From positions 620,501 through 684,500 of the forward strand of contig NZ_CP009429.1 of assembly GCF_001314325.1 (NCBI RefSeq): a stretch of 64,000 bases of DNA. The letters run 5' to 3'. This document shows positions 9,165-19,214 of this stretch, piece after piece. Every line of letters starts with the position of its first letter. Within the stretch, counting starts at the first letter, position 1. A program made the position numbers and the translations under genes. This DNA comes from Sphingopyxis macrogoltabida (lineage in GTDB: Bacteria; Pseudomonadota; Alphaproteobacteria; Sphingomonadales; Sphingomonadaceae). Under the pieces are notes generated by a model. The model ran no database searches and had not been told where the DNA came from. It was given only the letters and a program-made list of their open reading frames with translations.

Positions 9165-9178
9165 TTGACATATGACAA
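9165..9178. promoter_or_regulatory. Second copy of the palindromic operator
   Basis: TTGACATATGACAA differs from the palindrome at 6055-6068 at one position and is flanked by T and A that extend the symmetry. It sits 50 bp upstream of the amine oxidase start, in the divergent region shared with the TonB receptor. Confidence 0.55.
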
Positions 9179-9228
9179 ATATTGTGTTCGGAGAGCCATC
9201 CGGACAGAATTGGAAGAGGGCATCAGCA

Positions 9229-10659
9229 ATGAGTGACGATAGATCGCAAAAGAGTTTTCCGTCGCGCCGGGCGGTGTTGGCCACGGCAGCGGCGGGCGTC
9301 ATGGCATCCTCAATCGCGCAGGCGCGTCCCGCCAGCGGTGGAAAGGACAAGGGCGACTATGACGCCATCATCGTCGGGGCCGGCTTTGCCGGACTGACGG
9401 CAGCGCGCGAGCTTAAGCGGCACGGCTACAAGGTGCTGATCCTCGAGGCGCGCGACCGGATCGGCGGCCGGACCTATACCGCAGAGTTCGATGGCAAGCC
9501 CAACGACATGGGGGGCACATGGGTGCATTGGTTCCAGCCGCATGTCTGGGCGGAGATCAACCGCTACGGTGTCGAACTGGAGGAGTCGCCGGGGAATTTT
9601 GCCGATGACGTCATCTACCTCGACGAAGCGGGGACGCGCCACCACGCCAAATTGTCGGAGCGGGGGGCCGAATTTTACGGCCCTGTCCAGACGATGTTCG
9701 CGGATGCGCGTGCGATCATGCCGCGGCCGGCGGAACCGTTCGCGGACCCGGGTTGGATTGCGGCCGATACGATTTCCGTCGCGGACAAGATCGCCGCGTC
9801 TTCGCTGACGCCCGAGGCCCGCATTCTGGCGGCGACGATTTTTGCGGCGAGCAGTGGCGGTGCGGCGGAGAATGTTTCGTGGGTCGACATCGTCCGGCTG
9901 GTCGCCCTCAGCGGCTATAGTCTCGAGCTCGAGTCCGATGTCGTAAGCCGCTTCAAGCTCAAAGGTGGAATGCGCTCGCTATATTCCGCACTGGCTGACG
10001 ATTGCGGGGCAACAATTGAGTTGAACAGCCCGGTGGCCACGATCGAAACGACGGGCGACGGCGTGCGCATCATCGGCACGAACGGCAAGGCCTGGTCGGC
10101 CCGGGCCGCGATTTCCACCTTGCCGCTGAACACGCTCAAGGACGTCGGTTTCCGTCCGCCGCTTCCCAGGCAGAAGCTCGACGTCTCGGTCGAAGGCCAT
10201 GCGGGCAAGGCAAACAAGATCCACATCCTGATCGAGGGCGAACGGCCGATCTTTACGGCTTGGGCGCCGGGGACCGGCCCCAGCCCGATCAACCATATGT
10301 TTTGGGATGGCGCAGCGAACGGTCGCACGCATCTCATCGCTTTCGGCTCGGGCGATCACCCGCTCCGGATCATGGACAAGGGCGAGGTGCAGAAAGTGGT
10401 CAGGCAATTCCTGCCCGACGCGGTTGTGGTCGACGTCAAGGCGCACGACTGGAACAACGACCCCTATTCGAGAGGGGCTTGGTGCATTTCGCGGCCGGGG
10501 CAGATTTCGAAGGCGCTCAAGGATTTGCAGGCGCCTCACGGCCGAATCTTCTTCGCGAGCGGCGATTGGGCCAGCGCTTGGCGCAGTGCGATCGACGGCG
10601 CGATCGAACAGGGAATTACAACATCGCGCGCCTTGCATCGGCTTCTGACCGGGAATTAG
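9229..10659 (+). CDS. Tat-exported flavin monoamine oxidase family protein
   Basis: 476 residues from the ATG at 9229 with GGAAGAGGG eight bases upstream. A twin-arginine signal is present (SRR at residues 12-14, hydrophobic stretch to about 30, cleavage near AQA). The FAD-binding Rossmann motif GAGFAG is at 50-55, followed by EARDRIGGRTY at about 73-83 and GGTWVHW, the hallmark of the MAO/polyamine oxidase family; a C-terminal FAD motif (FFASGDWASAW...DGAIEQG) closes the fold. It probably oxidises an amine in the periplasm to an aldehyde, with ammonia and peroxide released. Regulator, cupin and TonB receptor neighbours suggest a small uptake-and-oxidation unit. Confidence 0.88.
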   Translation: MSDDRSQKSFPSRRAVLATAAAGVMASSIAQARPASGGKDKGDYDAIIVGAGFAGLTAARELKRHGYKVLILEARDRIGGRTYTAEFDGKPNDMGGTWVHWFQPHVWAEINRYGVELEESPGNFADDVIYLDEAGTRHHAKLSERGAEFYGPVQTMFADARAIMPRPAEPFADPGWIAADTISVADKIAASSLTPEARILAATIFAASSGGAAENVSWVDIVRLVALSGYSLELESDVVSRFKLKGGMRSLYSALADDCGATIELNSPVATIETTGDGVRIIGTNGKAWSARAAISTLPLNTLKDVGFRPPLPRQKLDVSVEGHAGKANKIHILIEGERPIFTAWAPGTGPSPINHMFWDGAANGRTHLIAFGSGDHPLRIMDKGEVQKVVRQFLPDAVVVDVKAHDWNNDPYSRGAWCISRPGQISKALKDLQAPHGRIFFASGDWASAWRSAIDGAIEQGITTSRALHRLLTGN

Positions 10660-10683
10660 GAAATCGGGTAATCCGGCTGCCGC

Positions 10684-10865
10684 TCCGACGCGATCGTCAT
10701 CGGCGCAGGGCTCTCGGGTCTCAGGGCGGCGATCGCAGGCGCGCAGCAGGATAAACTCCTTGGCGGCTGTGGCACAGCCTTGACGCCGACGTCGAGCGGA
10801 ACAGTCCGGTGCCCACGGTCTAACAGGATGCGGAGGGCGTGCGTGTCGTCAGCGCGGGCGCACCT
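10684..10865 (+). pseudogene. Decayed remnant of a second flavin amine oxidase
   Basis: Just after the intact oxidase, the frame from 10684 reads SDAIVIGAGLSGLRAA, an FAD-binding Rossmann start matching YDAIIVGAGFAGLTAA of the neighbour. About 90 bp later, in another frame from 10776, SLDADVERNSPVPTV then a stop at 10821-10823 then QDAEGVRVVSA matches the neighbour's ATIELNSPVATIETTGDGVRII. The roughly 200 residues that should separate these segments are missing. This is a frameshifted, internally deleted duplicate or relative. No start codon or ribosome-binding site remains. Confidence 0.6.
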
Positions 10866-10943
10866 ATTTCGCCAACGCAGAGCTGCGACCTTCAAACCGA
10901 CAGAGTTGGGGGGCGTCGGTTTGGCCAGTGATTACTGTTACTT

Positions 10944-10959
10944 GGTGTCGATTGACACC
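10944..10959 (-). terminator. Short hairpin after guaA
   Basis: GGTGTC and GACACC form a perfect 6-bp stem with a GATT loop, placed directly after the guaA stop codon on the minus strand. There is no T run, so termination efficiency is uncertain. Confidence 0.4.
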
Positions 10960-10960
10960 G

Positions 10961-12547
<1,587 letters not shown>

Positions 12548-12649
12548 GGCTGGCCGATAAAGAGGCGCGGCGTCGCTGTCCAGCCGCCAAGGCGATGCAT
12601 CGGTCGACCTTTTGCCGCGCTGCCACACTGTTGCGACAAATGCGACATA

Positions 12650-12690
12650 GCTGAACCGCAGGAACAAGCCGGTGTCATGACCGGTTCAGC
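12650..12690. promoter_or_regulatory. 9-bp inverted repeat upstream of TonB receptor
   Basis: GCTGAACCG at 12650-12658 and CGGTTCAGC at 12682-12690 are perfect inverted copies 23 bp apart, in the gap between divergent guaA and the TonB receptor. The pair could be an operator or a 5' leader hairpin. Confidence 0.35.
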
Positions 12691-12741
12691 CGCCGATGAT
12701 AAGAAATAACAAAGACAAAAAGACAGAAGGCATCTCTCCCG

Positions 12742-15189
12742 ATGAATAATAATCGCCTCTCGCTTTCGATCCGCGCCGCGTTGCTGGCAGCGACCGCGAT
12801 CGCATCGACGCCTGTATTGGCGGCCGACGAGCAAGTCGCCGACCCGGCCCTCTCGACCTCCAATATCGACGATGGCGAAGAAGATATCGACGGCGAGGAA
12901 ATCGTCGTAACCGCCCCCCGTCTTGCCGGGCAACTCGATACCGACTTCGCGGCGGAGGCCGAACTCGATGAAGCGGCGATCGCCAGTTACGGCGCATCGT
13001 CGATCGAGGAACTGCTCGACGCTCTCGAACCGCAGACGCGGTCGGGCCGCGGCCGCGGCGGCGGGCGCCCGGTGATCCTCGTCAACGGCCGCCGGACTTC
13101 CGGGTTCGGCGCGGTGCGCAACATCCCGCCCGAGGCGATCGCGAAGGTCGAAATCTTTCCCGAAGAAGTCGCGCTGCAATATGGCTATGCGGCGACCGAG
13201 CGCGTCGTCAATTTCGTGCTCAAGCCCAATTTCCGGCAGGTGTCGGCCGAGGCCGAGGCGGGCATCCCGACACAGGGCGGACAGTTCAAGAGCGAGTTCG
13301 AACCGGCCTTCATCGCCATCGGACAGAACGGCCGGCTCAATCTCAACGGGAGCTGGGAGCATCAGACGATGCTGCGCGAGGACGAGCGGAACCTCGTCTA
13401 TGACGACCCGGTCCTCGCGGCCGGCGCCCCGGCGCGCAGCCTGTCGCCGGCGAGCGACACCTATGTCATCGACGGGACGCTGGTGCGCAACATCGGCAAG
13501 GTGACCGAGGCGTCGGTCAGCCTGCGCTTCGACCAGACCGACAGCCTCAGCCTGCTCGGTCCGGGTCCGGGCGGCGCGACCGATCCGCTCCGCCGCGACA
13601 GCCGCAGCCAGAACTGGACCAGTTCGGCCAGCGTCAACGGCATGCTCGGCGACTGGCGCTGGTCGGTCACCGGCAATTATGCCGACGCCGATACGCGCAC
13701 CTTCACCGACCGCGACAGCGGCACGCGCGACCGCTTCGACAGCAGCCAGCAGAGCTTCGGCGCCAATACCAATTTCTCGGGCAGCCTTGGCGACGGCTGG
13801 GCGGGACCGATCCGCGTGTCGGCGACCGCCGGCTATTCGGGGCTCCGCTTCGACAGCCGCTCGCAGCGCGGGACGACGATTACCACCACCGACCTCGCGC
13901 GCGACGTGCCGAGCGCCTTCGGTTCGCTCAACATCCCGCTGCTCGATCCCGACTATAATGTCGGCCCGTTCCGGGTGTCGGCGACGCTCAGCGGCCAGAT
14001 TCAGAAGCCGAGCGATTTCCAGACGCTCAAAAATTGGGGCGCCAACCTCAATTTCAACTTCACCGACAATCTGTCGCTGGTTGCGAGCTTCAACAGCGAT
14101 GAGGAAGCGCCGACCGTGACCCAGCTCGGCGCGGCGCCGCAGGTGACCGACGGCGTCACCTATTATGATTTCCGTACCGGGCAGACGGTGCTGATCTCGA
14201 CGATCAGCGGCGGCAATCCCGACCTGCTTGCCGAGCGCCGGCGCGATTTCAAGCTGGGGCTCAACTGGGCGCTGCCGATGGTCGACGGTCTCAATTTCTC
14301 GATCAATTACAACAGCAACAAGAGCTATGACACGGCGAACAGCCTGCCGGTGCTCACCCCCGAGATCGAGGCGGCTTTCCCCGGCCGCGTCATCCGCGAC
14401 GACGATGGCAATCTGCTGTCGATCGACCAACGCCCGATCAATTTCGACCGCGCCAGCAATTCGCAGATTCGCTGGGGCTTCAATTTCGGCAAGAGCTTCG
14501 GACAGAAGGACGAAGCGGGCGGTCGTGGTCGCGGCGGTGCGGGCGAAGGGCGCGGAGCAGGCGGCCCGCCGCCCGGATCCGGCGACGGGCAGGCGGCGCC
14601 CGCGGGCGAAGGGCGGCCGCGGGCAGATGGCGAGCGCCGGCGCGGTGGGGGTGGCGGCGGCGGCTTCCGCGGCATGGGTGGCGGTCGCGGCATGTTCGGG
14701 CAGCAACAGCAGGGCGGCCGCTGGCAGGTGTCGCTCTATCACACCATCAAACTGACCGACAAAGTGCTGATCGGACCCGGCGTCCCCGAACTCGATCTGC
14801 TGGGCGGCTCGGCGACCGGTAGCGGCGGCGGCAGCAACCGTCATCTCGTCGAACTCGACGGCGGGCTGTTCTACAGGGGCTTCGGGACGCGCGTCAGCGC
14901 GAAATATGACAGCGGCAGCAGCATCGTCGGCGGGGCCAACGGCGACCTGAAGTTCCACGACCTCGCGACCTTCAACCTGCGCTTCTTCGCGGATTTCAAC
15001 CAGATGCCGAAGCTGACCGAGGATTTGCCCTTCCTCAAGGGTTCGCGCCTGCGCCTGTCGATCGACAATCTGTTCGACGCGCAGCGCAAGGTAACCGACG
15101 GCAGCGGCGTCGTGCCGCTGAACTATCAGCCGGGGTACACCGATCCGCTTGGCCGCTATGTCGAGCTGGAGTGGCGCAAGGCCTTTTAG
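12742..15189 (+). CDS. TonB-dependent receptor with Gly/Arg-rich insert
   Basis: 815 residues. A signal peptide (cleavage near VLAAD) is followed by an acidic linker, a TonB-box-like EEIVVTAPR, a plug with VILVNGRRTSGFGA and IPPEAIAKVEIFPEEVALQYGY, and a barrel. Residues about 593-660 form a low-complexity stretch rich in Gly, Arg and Pro ending in a run of Gln, placed between predicted barrel strands and so probably an extended loop. The C-terminus (RYVELEWRKAF) ends in Phe as expected. The substrate is unknown. The plug resembles the sphingomonad group of receptors without a clear siderophore signature. It stands alone, divergent from guaA. Confidence 0.88.
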   Translation: MNNNRLSLSIRAALLAATAIASTPVLAADEQVADPALSTSNIDDGEEDIDGEEIVVTAPRLAGQLDTDFAAEAELDEAAIASYGASSIEELLDALEPQTRSGRGRGGGRPVILVNGRRTSGFGAVRNIPPEAIAKVEIFPEEVALQYGYAATERVVNFVLKPNFRQVSAEAEAGIPTQGGQFKSEFEPAFIAIGQNGRLNLNGSWEHQTMLREDERNLVYDDPVLAAGAPARSLSPASDTYVIDGTLVRNIGKVTEASVSLRFDQTDSLSLLGPGPGGATDPLRRDSRSQNWTSSASVNGMLGDWRWSVTGNYADADTRTFTDRDSGTRDRFDSSQQSFGANTNFSGSLGDGWAGPIRVSATAGYSGLRFDSRSQRGTTITTTDLARDVPSAFGSLNIPLLDPDYNVGPFRVSATLSGQIQKPSDFQTLKNWGANLNFNFTDNLSLVASFNSDEEAPTVTQLGAAPQVTDGVTYYDFRTGQTVLISTISGGNPDLLAERRRDFKLGLNWALPMVDGLNFSINYNSNKSYDTANSLPVLTPEIEAAFPGRVIRDDDGNLLSIDQRPINFDRASNSQIRWGFNFGKSFGQKDEAGGRGRGGAGEGRGAGGPPPGSGDGQAAPAGEGRPRADGERRRGGGGGGGFRGMGGGRGMFGQQQQGGRWQVSLYHTIKLTDKVLIGPGVPELDLLGGSATGSGGGSNRHLVELDGGLFYRGFGTRVSAKYDSGSSIVGGANGDLKFHDLATFNLRFFADFNQMPKLTEDLPFLKGSRLRLSIDNLFDAQRKVTDGSGVVPLNYQPGYTDPLGRYVELEWRKAF

Positions 15190-15192
15190 GCC

Positions 15193-16242
15193 CTAGGCGG
15201 TGGCCGGCGCTGCGGCGGCGTGGCGGGGCATCGGCTCGACGGGGATGAATGTGAGCGCCTTCAGGAATTGCTGGGTGCAGTTCGGCCAGTTGTAGCGTGC
15301 ACCCAGCGTCGCCGCGTCGGCCCGGTCGCACGCCAGCGCGGCGGCAATTGCGGTATCGAGATGATCGTCGAGCGCGCCCGCACCGTCACGGACGATGTCG
15401 CCGGGCCCCGGGACCGGATAGGCAGCGACCGGCGTCCCGCACGACAGCGCCTCGATGACCACCAGACCGAAAGTGTCGGTACGGCTGGGAAAAACAAAGA
15501 CATCGGCGCCGGCATAAGCGCTGGCCAGGGCTTCGCCGCCGAGCTTGCCGAGGAAGAGCGCGTCCGGATGCAGCGCCTTGAGCTCGGCGAGCGCGGGACC
15601 GTCGCCGACGATCACCTTGGTGCCGGGCTGCGTGGTATCGAGGAAGGCGCCGATATTCTTCTCGACCGCGACGCGTCCGACATAGAGCTGGATCGGCCGC
15701 GTCAGCCCTTGATAGGCCGGATATGGAGCGCGATCGGAGCGGAACAGTGCATGATCGACACCCCGTTCCCACATCATCGTCTGCCCCAGTCCCTGTTCGG
15801 CGAGTTCGCGCGCGAGGCTGCGGGTCGCGACCATGATGTGGCGCGCGGGCCGGTGGAACCAGCGGATGAAGCGCCAGACGAAGGCAGGCGAGACGGGGAG
15901 CCGCGCCGCGACATATTCAGGAAAGCGCGTGTGATAGGCGGTGGTGAAGGGAAAGCCGTTGGTCAGGCACCAGCGCCGCGCCGCGAGGCCGAGCGGCCCT
16001 TCGGTCGAAATATGGATCGCCTGCGGGCCGAACCGCTCGATCAGCCGCCCGACCCTGCGCGCGCCCGCAAAAGCGAGGCGGATCTCGCCATAGCTGGGGC
16101 AGGGGATCGAGCGGAACAGGTCGGGCGATATTACCTCGACCTCATGGCCGCCCTTGCGCAATTCGCCGATCGTCGCTTGCAGCGTGCGGACGACGCCATT
16201 GACTTGCGGCTCCCATGCGTCGGTGACGATCAGTATCTTCAT
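15193..16242 (-). CDS. Glycosyltransferase family 4 (GT-B fold)
   Basis: 349 residues. The N-terminal half opens with MKILIVTDAWEPQVNGVVRT, typical of GT4 mannosyl/glucosyltransferases acting on lipids. The C-terminal half has YVGRVAVEKN, KVIVGDGPALAEL, and the donor-binding FPSRTDTFGLVVIEAL with the expected E-x7-E spacing. Such enzymes add hexose from a nucleotide sugar to a lipid or glycan acceptor at the cytoplasmic face. It overlaps the LpxH-like gene by 4 bp, so the pair forms an operon likely to modify a glycolipid or envelope glycan. The acceptor is not determinable here. Confidence 0.88.
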   Translation of the reverse strand: MKILIVTDAWEPQVNGVVRTLQATIGELRKGGHEVEVISPDLFRSIPCPSYGEIRLAFAGARRVGRLIERFGPQAIHISTEGPLGLAARRWCLTNGFPFTTAYHTRFPEYVAARLPVSPAFVWRFIRWFHRPARHIMVATRSLARELAEQGLGQTMMWERGVDHALFRSDRAPYPAYQGLTRPIQLYVGRVAVEKNIGAFLDTTQPGTKVIVGDGPALAELKALHPDALFLGKLGGEALASAYAGADVFVFPSRTDTFGLVVIEALSCGTPVAAYPVPGPGDIVRDGAGALDDHLDTAIAAALACDRADAATLGARYNWPNCTQQFLKALTFIPVEPMPRHAAAAPATA

Positions 16243-17120
16243 GCGGCTCGCGCCGGTGCGGGCAGTTCGAGCGTTGCGGGTACCGAACGCGCCGCAACCT
16301 CTTCGGCCCAGTGTAATATCTCCATCGTGCCGTCGTGATGCTCGACCAGCGCGGTGCAGCCTTCGACCCAGTCGCCGTCGTTATAATATTCGGTGCCTTC
16401 GATCTCGCGCATCTCGGCGCTGTGGATGTGACCGCAGACGACACCGTCGACCCCCCGCGAGCGTGCGGCGTGTGCCACCACTTCTTCGTAGCGGCCGATG
16501 AACTGCACCGCGTTCTTGACCTTGTGCTTGGCGACCATCGACAGCGACCAATAGGGAAGGCCGAGCTTGCTGCGCACCGCGTTCACGACGACGTTGCACT
16601 TCATCAGCGCAGTGTAGGCAGCATCGCCGACAAAGGCGAGCCAGCGGTGCGCCAGCATCACCGCGTCGAATTCGTCGCCGTGAACGACGAGCAGCTTTCT
16701 GCCGTCGGCGGTCTCGTGGACCGCCTCGCGGCGGATTTCGACGCCGCCGAAGTCGAAGCCGTCGAACGGCTTGACCATCTCGTCATGGTTGCCGGGAACA
16801 TAAACGACGCGGGTGCCGCGCTTGGCGCGCTTGAGCACCCGCCAGACGACGTCATTATGCTCGGGCGGCCAGAAGTGCCGCTTCTTGAGCCGCCAGCCGT
16901 CGATGATGTCGCCGACGAGGTAGAGCGTCTCGCAGTCGACATGGTCAAAAAAGTCGATCAGCATCGCGGCGTTGCAGCCGCGCGTGCCAAGGTGGATGTC
17001 GCTGACCCAGACGGTGCGATAGCTTCGCCGCTTGCCGATCACGCGTTCGGGAATATGCGGATCGGTCGTGAACGGGTCGGGAAAGCGGGCGGGGATCGGC
17101 AGGGTCGAAATCGTGGCCAT
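16239..17120 (-). CDS. LpxH-like UDP-2,3-diacylglucosamine diphosphatase family metallophosphoesterase
   Basis: 293 residues of the calcineurin-like phosphoesterase fold. Metal-binding motifs appear in order: SDIHLG (Asp41, His43), LVGDIIDGW, VPGNHDE, VHGDEFD and GHIHSAE. The long form with an extended N-terminus matches the LpxH-like branch often paired with a glycosyltransferase rather than the core lipid A enzyme. It probably cleaves a nucleotide-linked lipid precursor or a pyrophosphate. The gene is first in the two-gene operon; a small GCAGC...GCTGC hairpin at 17134-17149 lies in its leader. Confidence 0.8.
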   Translation of the reverse strand: MATISTLPIPARFPDPFTTDPHIPERVIGKRRSYRTVWVSDIHLGTRGCNAAMLIDFFDHVDCETLYLVGDIIDGWRLKKRHFWPPEHNDVVWRVLKRAKRGTRVVYVPGNHDEMVKPFDGFDFGGVEIRREAVHETADGRKLLVVHGDEFDAVMLAHRWLAFVGDAAYTALMKCNVVVNAVRSKLGLPYWSLSMVAKHKVKNAVQFIGRYEEVVAHAARSRGVDGVVCGHIHSAEMREIEGTEYYNDGDWVEGCTALVEHHDGTMEILHWAEEVAARSVPATLELPAPARAA

Positions 17121-17237
17121 GTCGCACTCCGGAAGCAGCCTTTGCTGCTCCCGGCCTAGACAGGAGATTTGTTACATGCGGAGAATCGAACCCGCGACAG
17201 TTTGAAGAAAGTTTGGCGGCGGATTTGTGACGATTAT

Positions 17238-17369
17238 CCCCCTCCCGCAGGCGGGAGGGGTTAGGGGTGGGCGCGAGCGTAGCGAGCATCTGCGCAGGCA
17301 GTTGCCCACCCCGCTGCGACAAGGCAGCAAGCTGCCAAGTCTCGCTGCCCCTCCCGCCTGCGGGAGGGG
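17238..17369. repeat. Composite palindromic repeat, CCCCTCCCGC family
   Basis: Two 22-bp palindromes, CCCCTCCCGC-NN-GCGGGAGGGG, at 17239-17260 and 17348-17369, bracket an inner inverted repeat (GGGGTGGGC...GCCCACCCC). The same architecture recurs inside sufS at 53176-53268, so this is a dispersed element. It lies between convergent-side ends of the LpxH-like leader and the aldehyde dehydrogenase stop. Confidence 0.85.
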
Positions 17370-17373
17370 AGGA

Positions 17374-18813
<1,440 letters not shown>

Positions 18814-18823
18814 TCTCCAACGC

Positions 18824-18852
18824 TGTCATCCCCGCGAAAGCGGGGACCCAGG
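18824..18852 (+). repeat. 29-bp palindrome-containing repeat, left copy
   Basis: Contains the hairpin CCCCGC-GAAA-GCGGGG. It is an exact inverted copy of 19163-19191. The two copies frame the GIY-YIG gene. Confidence 0.85.
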
Positions 18853-18862
18853 GGCGGTACAA

Positions 18863-19156
18863 TCAAACGTTGAGCCGGTCGTACAGGTCGAGCCATTGCG
18901 GATTGTCTCTTTCGATCAGTTCCAGCTTCCACGCCCGGCGCCATTTCTTGATCGCCTTTTCACGCGCAATAGCTTCGCTGACGTCAGGGAAGGCTTCCGC
19001 ATGCACCAGGCGGTGAACGCCGTAACGTTCGGTAAATTGTGACCCTTGCCCATTACGATGCTGGCTGCAACGCGCTGCGAGATCTCCCGTCACGCCCGTG
19101 TAGAGCGTACCGTTGCGTCTGCTGGCAAGGATATAAACGTGATAGGTTTGATCCAT
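18863..19156 (-). CDS. GIY-YIG nuclease-domain protein (URI/UPF0213 type)
   Basis: 97 residues from the ATG at 19156 (MDQTYHVYIL). The single-domain GIY-YIG fold is plain: HVYILASR, TLYTGVTGDL, and ERYGVHRLVHAEAF with the downstream AIAREKAIKKWRRAWK helix typical of the UPF0213 group. These small proteins are related to homing-endonuclease and UvrC nuclease domains; the role of the stand-alone form is unclear. It is bracketed by perfect 29-bp inverted repeats and interrupts a pair of metabolic genes, which hints at insertion. The frame could run 12 codons upstream into the repeat, but that extension is repeat-derived. Confidence 0.88.
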   Translation of the reverse strand: MDQTYHVYILASRRNGTLYTGVTGDLAARCSQHRNGQGSQFTERYGVHRLVHAEAFPDVSEAIAREKAIKKWRRAWKLELIERDNPQWLDLYDRLNV

Positions 19157-19162
19157 CTCGCT

Positions 19163-19191
19163 CCTGGGTCCCCGCTTTCGCGGGGATGACA
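19163..19191 (-). repeat. 29-bp palindrome-containing repeat, right copy
   Basis: Exact reverse complement of 18824-18852. It sits 6 bp upstream of the GIY-YIG start. Confidence 0.85.
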
Positions 19192-19214
19192 AGAAAACAG
19201 GCGGTGGCGAAGGC

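Noticed and set aside
10853..10900. GRTYFANAEL-like reading downstream of the oxidase remnant, resembling the GGRTY motif
   Set aside because: In the family this motif comes soon after the Rossmann motif, not after the middle segment; the match is short and probably chance.
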